Source: Candidatus Gastranaerophilales bacterium (lineage in GTDB: Bacteria; Cyanobacteriota; Vampirovibrionia; Gastranaerophilales; JANQFW01). Taken from it: a stretch of DNA of 35,299 nucleotides. Shown here piece after piece: positions 17,025 to 26,165 of this stretch (its first letter is position 1; each line of letters starts with the position of its first letter). The position numbers and the translations under genes were made by a program. The notes under the pieces are model-generated. The model made no database searches. It was not told where the DNA came from and saw nothing but the letters and a program-made list of their open reading frames with translations. Location of the stretch: contig JANQLL010000014.1 of NCBI GenBank assembly GCA_028280605.1, positions 1 through 35,299 on the forward strand, read 5' to 3'.

Positions 17025-18917
17025 ATGGGGTTTTTGTATACGATGAAAACAAATAAAAAAGCACAACAGTTGGTAGAGTTTGCACTTGTTTTGCCGATTA
17101 TAATAGTAGTTTTGGTTATTATTGTTGAGTTTGGTTATATTATAAATGCAAGAATATCTCTATCAGAGTCAGTTAAGTTATCAATGATAAAAGTAAATCA
17201 GTTATATTCACAGCCTGGCAATGATGCGGCGAAAGAGGCTGCTATTATAACCAGTATTCAAGATGACCTTAAAACTTACTTTGATGATCAAGGCCTGCCC
17301 TATTCTGACTCATTAGCTGTTACTATAGAAAAAGTTCCTAATAGTTTAACTTCTGTTATTAGAGTTAATTATGTTTACAAGCCCTTTTTCTCGTTAACTA
17401 ACTTTTTTGGATCAGATATAATCCCCACAGAATATACTTTTACATCAACTCAAATAGTAAATGATGTTCTTTTACGGGCAAATAATTTAGATTCAGCATT
17501 ATCAACAATGGATCTTTCTTCATTTGGCAAAACAGCCACAAATTTTGACGGAAGAACCAGTGTATTAAAAAATCAGGATTTTGTCATAGATGCAGTAAAT
17601 ACTATAGATTTAAGAAAAAGTGTAGCTTTTTTAGTTGGTATTGGTCCTGATGATTATACTTATGCCAGGCTGGTAAACTGGTATGGAGAAGATTTATTGC
17701 CTGCAAACCTTGTGATTAATATTCAAACAGGAACTCTTTTTGTGAAATCTCCATATTATTCTGTAACTTTGTTTGATACTCAAATACCTTATACATGGGT
17801 GCTTACATCATTAGGATTTTCTCAAGCAGTATATTCAAAAATAGATACAAACCCCAGTCACACAGGCAGACGGGTTATGTTTCAAGATGCAGATCCTGTT
17901 TTTAATTTGGGCATTCCTTGGTGTGGTCAGGAGGATTGCATAAGTTGCGCATCAGATTGTACTTCTGATATGACTGATATAAATTTAGATAATCTTAATA
18001 AGCGTGGAATTAGTATGCTCCTTGATTCAACTAACCCGTCTTATGGATCTATGGAGCCAATTAAAGTAGTGAGCGGTCCAACCAGACCGGAAACAATCTT
18101 CAATCATAATTTTATAAGAGATAATTTTGTTTTAAGATTGTATGTACCAAATGCAACAAAGCCGGTTGATGCAGAAAATGCTTTTAAGTTTGACTTTGGT
18201 ATTGATGCGGCAACAGGTGTTATGACGACTGGCGGAACACCTGTTGATATAGTTGATATTATTATGGACAATGACAATGATGGTATACCAAATGCATGGG
18301 ATAATGATCCGGAATATATAGATGTTGATGGTAACGGTATAATTGATGGTGAGGAAACTGTTAATATAGATCCAGCAATGGTAGAGTATGGTTTACCTGA
18401 AAATGTAGATGCTACTACACTTGCAATAGGCGCAGCAGTATCTTCTGCAATTTCTGATTGTAGTGGCACTCCCTCTCAATATACAGTTACGGCAAATGAG
18501 CCAGCAGCTGATCCTTTGACTGGCGCTGCTCCTTATTCGATATATTATACAGGTCCCTTTGACTTTGCTGGGGCTCCAAATATAGCTAATCCTGCAAACA
18601 CTTATATACCACCTGTACAAAAAGTTACTTTAGTTGATATATCATTTACAAAAGTAGGCTCCGAGATGGTTGGTGGTGCATGTACGGCAGTAAACAAAAA
18701 TATTGGGCCTTTTAAGTATATTACCTATGATAAAGCAGGGACTCTTTTTGTTATTAGGCGTTTTAAAACATGGAATACCGATCCGGCATTAGCAGTTACA
18801 GAAAAAGCCCAATTTATACATTGTGTAGAATCGGCCGGAGTAATAACTCTTGATGATTCTGAAGAGTTAAAAGTTTTAGAAGGCAGCTTATTTAATGTTT
18901 CCAATAAAGTAAAGTAA
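17025..18917 (+). CDS. TadE-like pilus-assembly protein with calcium-loop region
   Basis: Residues about 12-50 form a TadE-type pseudopilin-like N-terminus: after KKAQQ comes LVEFALVLPIIIVVLVIIVEF with the glutamate five residues after a possible prepilin-peptidase cut following the alanine. The remaining roughly 570 residues would be extracytoplasmic and are much longer than classical TadE (about 150-200). Near residues 410-445 there is a run of calcium-loop patterns (DNDNDGIPNAWDNDP and DVDGNGIIDGEE) like thrombospondin type 3 or EF-hand loops, and a Cys-rich patch (CGQEDCISCASDC) near 305. The start could instead be the ATG at 17043. It is followed 17 bases later by a second gene of similar design. 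No tadA/B/C, flp or prepilin peptidase gene is in the window. Confidence 0.75.
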   Translation: MGFLYTMKTNKKAQQLVEFALVLPIIIVVLVIIVEFGYIINARISLSESVKLSMIKVNQLYSQPGNDAAKEAAIITSIQDDLKTYFDDQGLPYSDSLAVTIEKVPNSLTSVIRVNYVYKPFFSLTNFFGSDIIPTEYTFTSTQIVNDVLLRANNLDSALSTMDLSSFGKTATNFDGRTSVLKNQDFVIDAVNTIDLRKSVAFLVGIGPDDYTYARLVNWYGEDLLPANLVINIQTGTLFVKSPYYSVTLFDTQIPYTWVLTSLGFSQAVYSKIDTNPSHTGRRVMFQDADPVFNLGIPWCGQEDCISCASDCTSDMTDINLDNLNKRGISMLLDSTNPSYGSMEPIKVVSGPTRPETIFNHNFIRDNFVLRLYVPNATKPVDAENAFKFDFGIDAATGVMTTGGTPVDIVDIIMDNDNDGIPNAWDNDPEYIDVDGNGIIDGEETVNIDPAMVEYGLPENVDATTLAIGAAVSSAISDCSGTPSQYTVTANEPAADPLTGAAPYSIYYTGPFDFAGAPNIANPANTYIPPVQKVTLVDISFTKVGSEMVGGACTAVNKNIGPFKYITYDKAGTLFVIRRFKTWNTDPALAVTEKAQFIHCVESAGVITLDDSEELKVLEGSLFNVSNKVK

Positions 18918-18934
18918 TTTAATAGGATAAAAAA

Positions 18935-20302
18935 ATGAAATATATAAAAAATAATAAAAGAAAAGGTGTATCATTAATTATTCTTGCATTAGGAATTGTT
19001 ACACTAATGGGATTTGCCAGTTTTGTTACAGATCTTGGTATGATAATAAATGCCAGAAATGAACTGCAAAAAGTTGTAGAATCAGTAGCTCTTGTCGGAT
19101 CATCAAATTTAGAACCTCAGCAGGATGCAGCGGGCAATGTTACGGTTGATACCAGTCAAGTTGTAACAATAATGACAGATACTTATAACCAGATGATAAA
19201 TTCTAATCCTATGATTGCGGATGCTACAGCACCTGTAATCACTTTTAATGGCCAGTCAAAAGCAGTTAGAATATTTGCCACTTTGGATGTGGGAACTTAC
19301 TTTGCAAAAATTATAGGTATAAATGCTGTTAGAGTACAGGCTCAGGCTGCAGCTGTTTCCTCCCCTTACTATTTAAATGCAAATTTCCCTAAAGGATTTA
19401 GCCCCGGAAGTATAATAAGAGAAACAAGTGGTGATAGTGATGTTAGAAAACCTGTAGGTGATAATGAAAATGTTAATATGTTATTTGATGGAGCATTAGG
19501 AGCTCCTGATAATAAGGTTTTAACATTGGGACCCGGTGGTTATTTGACTATGCGTTTTACCATGCCTCTTATGGATGGTGTGGGAGCTGATCTATACGTA
19601 AGAGAAATAGGAAATCTTGATGGTTATTATTTATTTGCAGGCAATGATGCTGATCCTGATAATCCATATATAAATGAGGTAATGACGGGTGCCGGTATAA
19701 ATTGGGTAAATATAAGCTGTACAGGTATTCCTGTAGATATTGATCCCAGTACCAGCCCAATTGGCTCTTATCTGGCTAATGTTAACTATGCATCTGGAAC
19801 AACAAAAGAAGCTAAATTTTATGGTAGTGGTATTTTTGATATTGGTAAAACCTGTACTGACTCTACTGGTAATGTTATATATGACGGCAATGTAAAAGGG
19901 GTAAAGTATTTAAAGATTATTGATGATAATTCTATTGACGGATTCTTAAGGGAAGATGCAACAAAACCGGTTTTATTAATAGGAGAAAATTCATCAATAA
20001 CTGCCGGAGCTGATATTGATGCCGTTGCTGTTTTACACCATACAAGGTTAATAAGCACAATTGAGTTTAATAAAGACTCTGATGGTGATGGTTTAATTGA
20101 CTTTTTGGAGACAATTTTAGGTACAAATCCATCTTCTGCTGACAGTGACGGTGATGGTATAAATGATTCTCTTGAATATTCAGGCTGGTATGGATCTTCT
20201 CAGTCTATTATTGATGCAGGAAGCCAACAAGCTCAATTTACAAATCCGCTTGATCCTGAAACAGGTGGAACCGGCATAATATATATAGACAACCCAAGTT
20301 AA
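18935..20302 (+). CDS. TadG-like membrane-anchored protein with thrombospondin type 3-like repeats
   Basis: The 455-residue protein starts with a basic stretch and one hydrophobic segment (KGVSLIILALGIVTLMGFAS) followed by TDLGMIINARNELQKVVESVAL, the N-terminal pattern of TadG/TadE-family Flp-pilus accessory proteins. The bulk is predicted outside the membrane and contains no fold I recognise. Near the C-terminus are two calcium-binding type 3 repeats, DSDGDGLIDFLETILGTNP and DSDGDGINDSLEYSGW. AGGA lies 8-11 bases before the ATG. It is almost certainly co-transcribed with the preceding TadE-like gene; the pair probably functions together at the cell surface, by inference. Confidence 0.72.
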   Translation: MKYIKNNKRKGVSLIILALGIVTLMGFASFVTDLGMIINARNELQKVVESVALVGSSNLEPQQDAAGNVTVDTSQVVTIMTDTYNQMINSNPMIADATAPVITFNGQSKAVRIFATLDVGTYFAKIIGINAVRVQAQAAAVSSPYYLNANFPKGFSPGSIIRETSGDSDVRKPVGDNENVNMLFDGALGAPDNKVLTLGPGGYLTMRFTMPLMDGVGADLYVREIGNLDGYYLFAGNDADPDNPYINEVMTGAGINWVNISCTGIPVDIDPSTSPIGSYLANVNYASGTTKEAKFYGSGIFDIGKTCTDSTGNVIYDGNVKGVKYLKIIDDNSIDGFLREDATKPVLLIGENSSITAGADIDAVAVLHHTRLISTIEFNKDSDGDGLIDFLETILGTNPSSADSDGDGINDSLEYSGWYGSSQSIIDAGSQQAQFTNPLDPETGGTGIIYIDNPS

Positions 20303-20322
20303 TAATTTCTTATTTTTTTGTT

Positions 20323-20724
20323 TTATGTATTCAAATAAAAAGAATATGGCAATAAGTCGTTAATTGTGTAGATTAAAGCACTACCATTATTGTTTTCTAC
20401 AATTACTTTTATATCAGAAGAAAATTCAGCTATCCATTGTCTGCATGCCCCGCATGGAAAGCATTTGTTTGTGTTGGGGCTATAAATAGCCACTGCCAAA
20501 ATATCATCTTTGTTTTTTCCAAGACTGATTGCTGTGGATAAAGCATTTCTTTCCGCACAAAGGGTTAGACCGTAGCTTGCATTTTCCACATTACAGCCTT
20601 GAACTACAGATTTGTCTTTAAATAAAATACTTGCCCCTACTTGAAATTTTGAGTAAGGAGCATAGGAATTATTTGCCACTTGTTTAGCCTGTTTTAATAA
20701 CATTAAGGCTTGATTTTTATCCAT
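20323..20724 (-). CDS. cdd: Cytidine deaminase
   Basis: Homotetrameric zinc enzyme of pyrimidine salvage that deaminates cytidine and deoxycytidine to uridine and deoxyuridine. The 133 residues show both catalytic signatures: NVENASYGLTLCAERNA (zinc Cys and catalytic Glu in CAE) and FPCGACRQWI (the PCxxC zinc pair), plus the N-terminal SYAPYSKFQVGA. Length and motif order fit the short tetrameric class. AAGGA lies 9 bases before the ATG. It is convergent with the TadG-like gene, only 20 bases apart, with no clear terminator between them. Confidence 0.95.
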   Translation of the reverse strand: MDKNQALMLLKQAKQVANNSYAPYSKFQVGASILFKDKSVVQGCNVENASYGLTLCAERNALSTAISLGKNKDDILAVAIYSPNTNKCFPCGACRQWIAEFSSDIKVIVENNNGSALIYTINDLLPYSFYLNT

Positions 20725-20820
20725 TAAATATTATTCCTTAAAGATATTGGTCAATATATGCTTAATTTTATTATAAAACAGGATAAGTTGTTTTGACTAA
20801 TAAAATGACCCACCTGTACT

Positions 20821-21063
20821 TCAATTGATGTTATTTGGTACATGGTGTATGTCTTTATATATATTAATATTGTTTCTTATTAATTTGAGATCATAATCAA
20901 CTAAATTTTTGTCTTTTTTTATATCATCATAATTTATTTCAAATATAACTCCATTATCAGAAGTATTATTGTATTGTGCTTTCTCTATCTTAATTTCTTC
21001 TGCTTGAGCAGATATTGTAATAATGCAAATAAACAGAAAAGCGATAAGTGTATTTTTAATCAT
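20821..21063 (-). CDS. Small secreted protein, unknown
   Basis: An 80-residue protein with a signal peptide: MIKNTLIAFLFICIITISAQA followed by a likely signal-peptidase cut before EEIK. The remaining 60 residues are polar and charged and match nothing I know. I chose the ATG at 21063 because AAGGAT precedes it by 9 bases; the frame stays open upstream to 21288, but that extension is poor-quality hydrophobic sequence without a ribosome-binding site and would overlap the divergent gene. Confidence 0.6.
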   Translation of the reverse strand: MIKNTLIAFLFICIITISAQAEEIKIEKAQYNNTSDNGVIFEINYDDIKKDKNLVDYDLKLIRNNINIYKDIHHVPNNIN

Positions 21064-21199
21064 TATATTTATCCTTAATTTTTTTATAATTAATATAATA
21101 ATTTTAAAAATAATTTGAGATAAAAATTGCGTCAAGTTTTTAAGAAATGTTACAAAAATAGTATTTATCCCTTTTAATAGCCTGCGGGATTTTAAAAAA

Positions 21200-21247
21200 A
21201 ATGTTAAAATATATGATAAGGATATAAGATAAGTATATTTTAACATT
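21200..21247. repeat. 14-base perfect inverted repeat in a divergent promoter region
   Basis: Arms AATGTTAAAATATA (21200-21213) and TATATTTTAACATT (21234-21247) are perfect reverse complements separated by 20 bases, ending 20 bases before the ATG at 21267. This is suitable as a two-site operator or an RNA hairpin in the leader of the rightward gene. Similar to the right arm, GTGTATTTTAACATT occurs near 24612, which may be coincidence. Confidence 0.5.
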
Positions 21248-21266
21248 AAATAAAAAAGGTAAGAAG

Positions 21267-21701
21267 ATGAATTCAAATCAATGTGCAAAAATTTTATACA
21301 TTATCTTGTGGAGTATAATTGTATTTTTATGCACTACTATTTCACAATTTAATATTAATGGAAAGAAAGCAGTTTCTTTTTCTTACTTTGCGCATATTGA
21401 TAATTATTTTATTAATATATATGAGATTTTAAAAGAATTTATAGAAAAAATAAATTTAAAACAGAATAATAATTGTATTGCCGAAACTTCGTCAGTTGCA
21501 AATAATATATATAAAAACAAAAAGCCTGTATTAAACAGGGTAAGTGTTAATAATAAAGTAGTAAATCAAGCATTGAAAAATGCTGATTGCTTATATAACG
21601 AGGCTTTAAAGGCTGCTCTAGCCAAGCAGAATTTAATTTTAAAAGAGCAATTTATTCGTCTACAGGATAAATGTGCCCTTTTATACCTCGTCCTGGTCTA
21701 A
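21267..21701 (+). CDS. Hypothetical protein with one membrane segment
   Basis: 144 residues, starting with a hydrophobic segment at about 8-28 (AKILYIILWSIIVFLCTTIS) that is a membrane anchor or uncleaved signal, followed by a basic, Asn-rich region and a C-terminal amphipathic, probably helical part (about 100-140). AAGG lies 7-10 bases before the ATG. I do not recognise the family. The gene is divergent from the small secreted protein and has a strong inverted repeat in front. Confidence 0.5.
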   Translation: MNSNQCAKILYIILWSIIVFLCTTISQFNINGKKAVSFSYFAHIDNYFINIYEILKEFIEKINLKQNNNCIAETSSVANNIYKNKKPVLNRVSVNNKVVNQALKNADCLYNEALKAALAKQNLILKEQFIRLQDKCALLYLVLV

Positions 21702-21803
21702 TCCTCCCTTAAAGGGGCCAAAAAAATTTTTTATTCTCTTAAGGCTAAAAGAGGAAGACTTTGTAATGGATTATTTTTTTTGTTTTATATTTTAAAATTT
21801 TAA

Positions 21804-23432
21804 CTATTCTTCTACTTCGGAAATTGTTGTTTGTTGTTCTGTTGTTAATGCCGCTTTTACAAAATGCACAAATAGCGGATGAGGATTTTCTAACCTTGAC
21901 TTAAATTCCGGGTGGAACTGAGTTGCCACAAAGAATTTGTGATTAGGATTCTCAATAATTTCAACCAGCTTGCTGTCAGGAGAAAGCCCTGAAAATACAA
22001 GACCGGCTTTTGATAATGCATTTCTATAGTCGTTATTAACTTCATATCTGTGTCTGTGTCTTTCGTAAATAACGTCTTGTCCATATATTTCTCTTACTTT
22101 TGTTCCCGGTTGTAAGTGGCACTCATAAGCGCCAAGCCTCATACTGCCGCCGTAGTCTGTAAAGCCTTCCTGGTCAGGCATTAAGTCTACAATTGGATTT
22201 GTGCACTCCGGTTCAAACTCAGAACTGTTAGCATCTTCAAATTTAGCAACATTTCTTGCAAATTCAATAACAGAACACTGCATGCCAAGGCATAGGCCTA
22301 AGAACGGTAAATTAGTTTCTCTTGCTATTTTTATAACATTAACTTTACCTTCAATTCCTCTATAACCAAATCCGCCCGGAATAATTAATCCTTGAATGTC
22401 AGATAATGCCTCTTTTGCTTTTTCTTCATCATTACACTCATCGGAAGATATCCATTTTATTTCAATTTTTGTATTTTCAGCAGCTCCTGCATGTTTTAGA
22501 GATTCAACTATTGAAATATAAGCATCGGATAGTTTTGTATACTTACCTGCAATACCGATTTTAACAACTTTTTCAGAGTCTACAATCTTTTTTACAAGAG
22601 AGTCCCACTCGCCCATTTCAGGCTGAGGATTATCCATATTTAATCTTTTAAGAACTTCATTGGCTAATCCTTCAGTTTCTAAAGCTAAAGGTACTTCATA
22701 AATAGATTTTAAATCACGACATTCAATAACAGCTTCAGATGTAACGTTGGTAAACAATGCCAGTTTTTTTCTTTCAGTTTTCGGTATAGATTGTTGAGTT
22801 CTACAAACAAGAATATCAGGCTGTATACCAATACTTCTTAGCGTAATTACACTGTGCTGAGAAGGCTTGGTTTTTAATTCACCAGATACAGCCAGATATG
22901 GCAATAATGTTACGTGAATAAATAAAGCATTTCCAAAACCTGCTTCTATTTTAAATTGTCTTATAGCTTCAAGGAATGGTAATCCTTCGATATCACCAAC
23001 TGTGCCTCCAACTTCAGCAATTAAGAAATCAGGTTTACTCTTGGATCCTTCTTTTAATTTGCTTTTTATTTCATTTGTTATATGAGGAATGGTTTGAACA
23101 GTAGCACCAAGGTAGTCGCCTTTTCTTTCTTTAGTTATAACGCTCAAGTAAATGCTACCTGATGTTACGTTATTTACTTTGCCTAAATCTGTATTAATAA
23201 ATCGTTCGTAGTGCCCGAGGTCAAGGTCTGTTTCTGCTCCATCATCTGTAACAAAAACTTCACCATGTTGAAACGGACTCATTGTACCTGGGTCAACATT
23301 TATATAAGGATCAAATTTTTGTATAGTAACTGAATAACCTCTTGCTCTTAAGAGTTTACCCAGAGATGCGGCTACGATACCTTTTCCCAGAGAGCTTACA
23401 ACGCCGCCTGTAACAAATATATACTTAGTCAT
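21804..23432 (-). CDS. pyrG: CTP synthase
   Basis: Glutamine-hydrolysing CTP synthase, converting UTP to CTP with ATP. The N-terminal synthetase domain begins [17 protein letters not shown], with [16 protein letters not shown] and [20 protein letters not shown]. The C-terminal class I glutamine amidotransferase has GLCLGMQ (nucleophile Cys) and FHPEFKS (catalytic His-Glu). Its 542 residues are the expected length. AAAGGA lies 8 bases upstream of the ATG. It follows gatC by 26 bases on the same strand, so the two are probably co-transcribed. Confidence 0.97.
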   Translation of the reverse strand: MTKYIFVTGGVVSSLGKGIVAASLGKLLRARGYSVTIQKFDPYINVDPGTMSPFQHGEVFVTDDGAETDLDLGHYERFINTDLGKVNNVTSGSIYLSVITKERKGDYLGATVQTIPHITNEIKSKLKEGSKSKPDFLIAEVGGTVGDIEGLPFLEAIRQFKIEAGFGNALFIHVTLLPYLAVSGELKTKPSQHSVITLRSIGIQPDILVCRTQQSIPKTERKKLALFTNVTSEAVIECRDLKSIYEVPLALETEGLANEVLKRLNMDNPQPEMGEWDSLVKKIVDSEKVVKIGIAGKYTKLSDAYISIVESLKHAGAAENTKIEIKWISSDECNDEEKAKEALSDIQGLIIPGGFGYRGIEGKVNVIKIARETNLPFLGLCLGMQCSVIEFARNVAKFEDANSSEFEPECTNPIVDLMPDQEGFTDYGGSMRLGAYECHLQPGTKVREIYGQDVIYERHRHRYEVNNDYRNALSKAGLVFSGLSPDSKLVEIIENPNHKFFVATQFHPEFKSRLENPHPLFVHFVKAALTTEQQTTISEVEE

Positions 23433-23458
23433 TCTTCATTCCTTTGGTTTATATATTA

Positions 23459-23743
23459 TTATTCAGATATTTTAGGTACCCTAAAGTATCCATCCTCTTC
23501 TTCCGGTGCGTTATTTAGAATCATTTCTCTTTCTTTAAATTCTGTTGGAGAATCCTCTCTCATTACATTATATATTGGAATAGGGTGAGAAAGCGGTTCT
23601 ACACCAGTTGTATCAAGTTCGTTTAATTGATTAAAATAATCAAGGATATTATCAAGTTGTTCAGTAAACTTTTGTTTTTCATCATCTGTTAATTCTAATC
23701 TTGCAAGTTTTGCAACATTTTCAACATCTTTAACTGTAATCAA
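23459..23743 (-). CDS. gatC: Asp-tRNA(Asn)/Glu-tRNA(Gln) amidotransferase subunit C
   Basis: Small subunit of GatCAB, which makes Gln-tRNA(Gln) and/or Asn-tRNA(Asn) by transamidation in organisms lacking GlnRS or AsnRS. The 94 residues start ITVKDVENVAKLARLELTDD, with ILDYFNQLNELDTTGVEPLSH and MREDSP further on, ending DGYFRVPKISE: a complete GatC. The start is TTG, supported by GGAG 8 bases upstream. gatA and gatB are not adjacent; pyrG follows instead. Confidence 0.95.
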   Translation of the reverse strand: MITVKDVENVAKLARLELTDDEKQKFTEQLDNILDYFNQLNELDTTGVEPLSHPIPIYNVMREDSPTEFKEREMILNNAPEEEDGYFRVPKISE

Positions 23744-23899
23744 TTTATTTTCTCCATAAGTTCATAAATTTCCTACTTTATATGTTTTATCATGTACATT
23801 AATAAATTGCCACGAATTTAAACCAAGGAATTAACAAAAAGTATTTATACTGGTTCTCTATTAAATTTTAGATTATTCTTTTCAGAGTATAGTTTGCTT

Positions 23900-23937
23900 T
23901 ATTAGCTTTTACATTATTGAAGAATCTGAAAAGTATT
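23900..23937. repeat. 38-base dispersed repeat, copy A
   Basis: TATTAGCTTT...AATCTGAAAAGTATT matches copy B (25018-25055) at 33 of 38 positions with no gaps. The 3' part also forms a 9-base hairpin arm pair with CTTTTCAGA at 23879-23887. It lies in the 274-base gap between gatC and the GyrI-like gene, which otherwise contains only the hairpin at 23942-23970. Confidence 0.6.
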
Positions 23938-23941
23938 TTTG

Positions 23942-23970
23942 AGGGGGTATAGTTAAGCAAATAGCCCCCT
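23942..23970. terminator. G+C hairpin downstream of the GyrI-like gene
   Basis: AGGGGG (23942-23947) pairs with CCCCCT (23965-23970) across a 17-base loop, 47 bases after the leftward GyrI-like stop. It lacks a good T-tract on the minus strand, so it is only a possible terminator. Confidence 0.35.
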
Positions 23971-24017
23971 TTTAAAGGGAGCCTGCTTGAATATAAATAA
24001 TTTTTGACTGTATGTTT

Positions 24018-24500
24018 TTATGTTAAAACTTTACTTTTTATTATCGGTACATGTATTTCTATTTCAATTGCACCTGTTAAAAAGCTTTGTAATACCATTG
24101 TAAAACTTGGTGTTTGCGCTAATTGATGATCTGATTTTTTTAACCATTCATCATATATATATTTGTAAGTATTATTTAATGTTTCATAACCTTCCAAATG
24201 TGTAAATATAGTATAATCAGACTCAGGAATTTGAATTTTGTTCATTCCGTCAGGTATATTTGCATCATCATCAGTAATTGCAGCCGCAGTATAGTTAAAC
24301 TCTTCCAAAGGAAGTCCATCTTCAAACTTGTTTTGATATATGCCTATATTTAGGTTTCCTTTGCGTTTTTCTATTTGTTCAATATTGTTATTAAATTTTG
24401 ACCATAATTCATTAAATTCTTCTAAATTTGAATCTGTCTTTAAGTCTTTGCTAAAGCCAATAGCGGTAAAGGCTTTTTTGTGCATAATTTTAGGTTCCAC
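24018..24500 (-). CDS. GyrI-like / effector-binding domain protein
   Basis: 160 residues resembling the stand-alone GyrI-like small-molecule-binding domain (AraC/BmrR effector-binding superfamily): it begins with a conserved-type strand KKAFTAIGFS, has YTIFTHLEGYETLNNTYKYI... with downstream WL in the helix, and ends in EIEIHVPI, the xExYxPI-type terminal strand. No DNA-binding domain is present, so it would be a sensor or sequestering protein rather than a transcription factor. The start is set at GTG 24500, 8 bases after AAGGAG; the upstream GTG at 24509 overlaps that ribosome-binding site. Ligand unknown. Confidence 0.65.
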   Translation of the reverse strand: MEPKIMHKKAFTAIGFSKDLKTDSNLEEFNELWSKFNNNIEQIEKRKGNLNIGIYQNKFEDGLPLEEFNYTAAAITDDDANIPDGMNKIQIPESDYTIFTHLEGYETLNNTYKYIYDEWLKKSDHQLAQTPSFTMVLQSFLTGAIEIEIHVPIIKSKVLT

Positions 24501-24653
24501 TGCTATCACTCCTTAGTGTTAATATGTTTCAACGATTTTATATATTTATTATATATTTTTTTATTTTTACATATTTTTCTAAAAAAATCTATAAAATTTT
24601 GATATGCAGTTAGTGTATTTTAACATTCTAATTGAATCATTATCATATATTCA

Positions 24654-24679
24654 AAAAAGCTGCCTTATGACAGCTTTTT
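24654..24679 (-). terminator. Rho-independent terminator
   Basis: A perfect 9-base stem AAAAAGCTG/CAGCTTTTT with an 8-base loop, 23 bases after the stop of the small secreted protein; on the minus strand it runs into TTTTTTG. The symmetric T/A flanks would also let it stop plus-strand transcripts. Confidence 0.75.
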
Positions 24680-24701
24680 AAAGTGTTTTTTAATAATATT
24701 C

Positions 24702-24995
24702 TTATTTGATATCTATGCGTCTGTTTCCAAATTCTTGTACAGAGCTTGTAATATCGGGATCCCAATCCAAATTCTGTAAGAATTTCTTAAATCTTCCCGG
24801 TGAAGGAGGTATTTCATTAAATTTACCGTTTGAGCGTGCTTTTTGCATATTAACCATTCTAATGGTTTCCTTTGAATATCCGTATTTAGATAAATTTTCG
24901 TTAATTAAAAAGTTGCCGGGGGTTGCAGCAAAAACTTGTGATGATACAACAAGCATAAATATAATTAACAATGATTTATTTGCAAAGTTAAACAT
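24702..24995 (-). CDS. Small secreted protein, unknown
   Basis: 97 residues with a clear signal peptide (KSLLIIFMLVVSSQVFA, cut before ATPGNF). The mature part of about 74 residues is basic with a recognisable layout, YGYSKETIRMVNMQKARS, then PPSPGRFKKFLQNL, DWDPDITSSVQEFG, that looks like a genuine conserved protein, but I cannot name the family. AAAGGAG lies 7 bases before the ATG, and a good terminator follows. Copy B of the 38-base repeat lies 22 bases upstream of the start. Confidence 0.72.
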   Translation of the reverse strand: MFNFANKSLLIIFMLVVSSQVFAATPGNFLINENLSKYGYSKETIRMVNMQKARSNGKFNEIPPSPGRFKKFLQNLDWDPDITSSVQEFGNRRIDIK

Positions 24996-25017
24996 ATTAA
25001 TCTCCTTTGAGTCAATC

Positions 25018-25055
25018 TATTAGCTTTAACAAGATTAAACAATCTGAAAAGTATT
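25018..25055. repeat. 38-base dispersed repeat, copy B
   Basis: Same element as 23900-23937, in the same orientation, with five mismatches by hand count. It lies in the 5' region of the small secreted protein gene (start 24995). Confidence 0.6.
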
Positions 25056-25176
25056 CATAGAATTATTTAGTCATTATATAGCAATTTAGTTGCAATTAAT
25101 ATCCTTTTTTTGTTGCATGAATTTAATAAAAATTGGTATTTTTATATATTTTTATAAAAGTATCTATAAAAATTGT

Positions 25177-25205
25177 TTGAAATTTAATCACTCACATGAT
25201 ATAAA
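25177..25205 (+). promoter_or_regulatory. Promoter for ispH-rpsA
   Basis: TTGAAA (25177-25182), exactly 17 bases, TATAAA (25200-25205). Predicted leader of about 60 bases before ispH, containing an 8-base inverted repeat (ATGATAAT...ATTATCAT). Confidence 0.6.
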
Positions 25206-25271
25206 GCTAATTGATGATGATAATTATGCTATACAAACATAAATATTATCATTAAACTCTAAAGATAGGGG

Positions 25272-26165
25272 TTGAGGATACTGATCCAAACAACTAAAAA
25301 CATAAAAAAAGCTAAATATGCAGGATTTTGTTATGGCGTTAAAAGGGCTATAGATTTATCAATAAAGACAAAATTGGATAATCCCGATGAACCGGTCTAT
25401 ATATTAGGACAATTAATCCATAATAACCAGGCAATAAATAAATTAAAAGAGCATGGTATTCAAACTTTAGATGATATACCTGAAAATCTTAATGGGTTTT
25501 GCATAATCAGGACTCATGGTATAACCCCGCATCAGCTTGACATCCTTAAACAAAAGGAATGTACTATTATAGATGCGACATGTCCTGATGTTAAAAGAGT
25601 TCAGGACAAAGCTAAATGGCTAGCTCAACAGGAGTATCAAGTAATTATAATAGGTAGAGCTGATCATCCTGAGGTTCTGGCAATCAAAGCACATGCAGAT
25701 ATAATTGCGCAAAATGAAACAATAGTTGTCTCTTCGATAGAAGATGTAAAGACTTATCTTGATATAATAAAAAAATCAAAAGATATTGGTATTGTTATTC
25801 AAACTACGCAGCAGATAGATAAATTTAAACAAATATTGCCATTGATAGCAGAATATTCTAAACATTTAAGAGTGTTTAATACAATATGTTCTGCTACAAC
25901 TAAAAGGCAAAAGCATGCTTATGCCTTGGCAAAAGATTCTGATTTGATGATTGTTGTAGGTGGTAGAACAAGTGCAAATACAACTCACTTAGCAGAATTA
26001 ACAGAGAAAATTACTAATACAATCCATGTTGAAACAGAAAAAGACTTGGATAATTATAACGATATCATTGAAAAATCATTATCAATCGGTATCACAGCAG
26101 GGGCATCCACTCCTGAATTTATTATTGAAGAAGTTGTTAAAAAAATAGGAGAACTAAGTTCGTGA
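25272..26165 (+). CDS. ispH: 4-hydroxy-3-methylbut-2-enyl diphosphate reductase (IspH/LytB)
   Basis: Last enzyme of the MEP isoprenoid pathway, an iron-sulfur reductase giving IPP and DMAPP. The three cluster cysteines are visible in AGFCYGVKRA, DATCPDVKRVQ and NTICSATTKRQ; other signatures are LGQLIHNNQ, RTHGI, ADHPEV, VGGRTSANTTHL and AGASTPE. It is about 297 residues. The exact start is uncertain: TTG at 25272 has AGGGG directly adjacent (too close), while CTG at 25281 would be 9 bases from the same AGGGG; either leaves the first conserved motif intact. The stop overlaps the rpsA start by 4 bases (GTGA). Confidence 0.95.
   Translation: MRILIQTTKNIKKAKYAGFCYGVKRAIDLSIKTKLDNPDEPVYILGQLIHNNQAINKLKEHGIQTLDDIPENLNGFCIIRTHGITPHQLDILKQKECTIIDATCPDVKRVQDKAKWLAQQEYQVIIIGRADHPEVLAIKAHADIIAQNETIVVSSIEDVKTYLDIIKKSKDIGIVIQTTQQIDKFKQILPLIAEYSKHLRVFNTICSATTKRQKHAYALAKDSDLMIVVGGRTSANTTHLAELTEKITNTIHVETEKDLDNYNDIIEKSLSIGITAGASTPEFIIEEVVKKIGELSS

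Noticed and set aside
21064..21288. Upstream extension of the small secreted protein
   Set aside because: It lacks a ribosome-binding site, overlaps the divergent gene start, and the ATG at 21063 gives a proper signal peptide with AAGGAT upstream.
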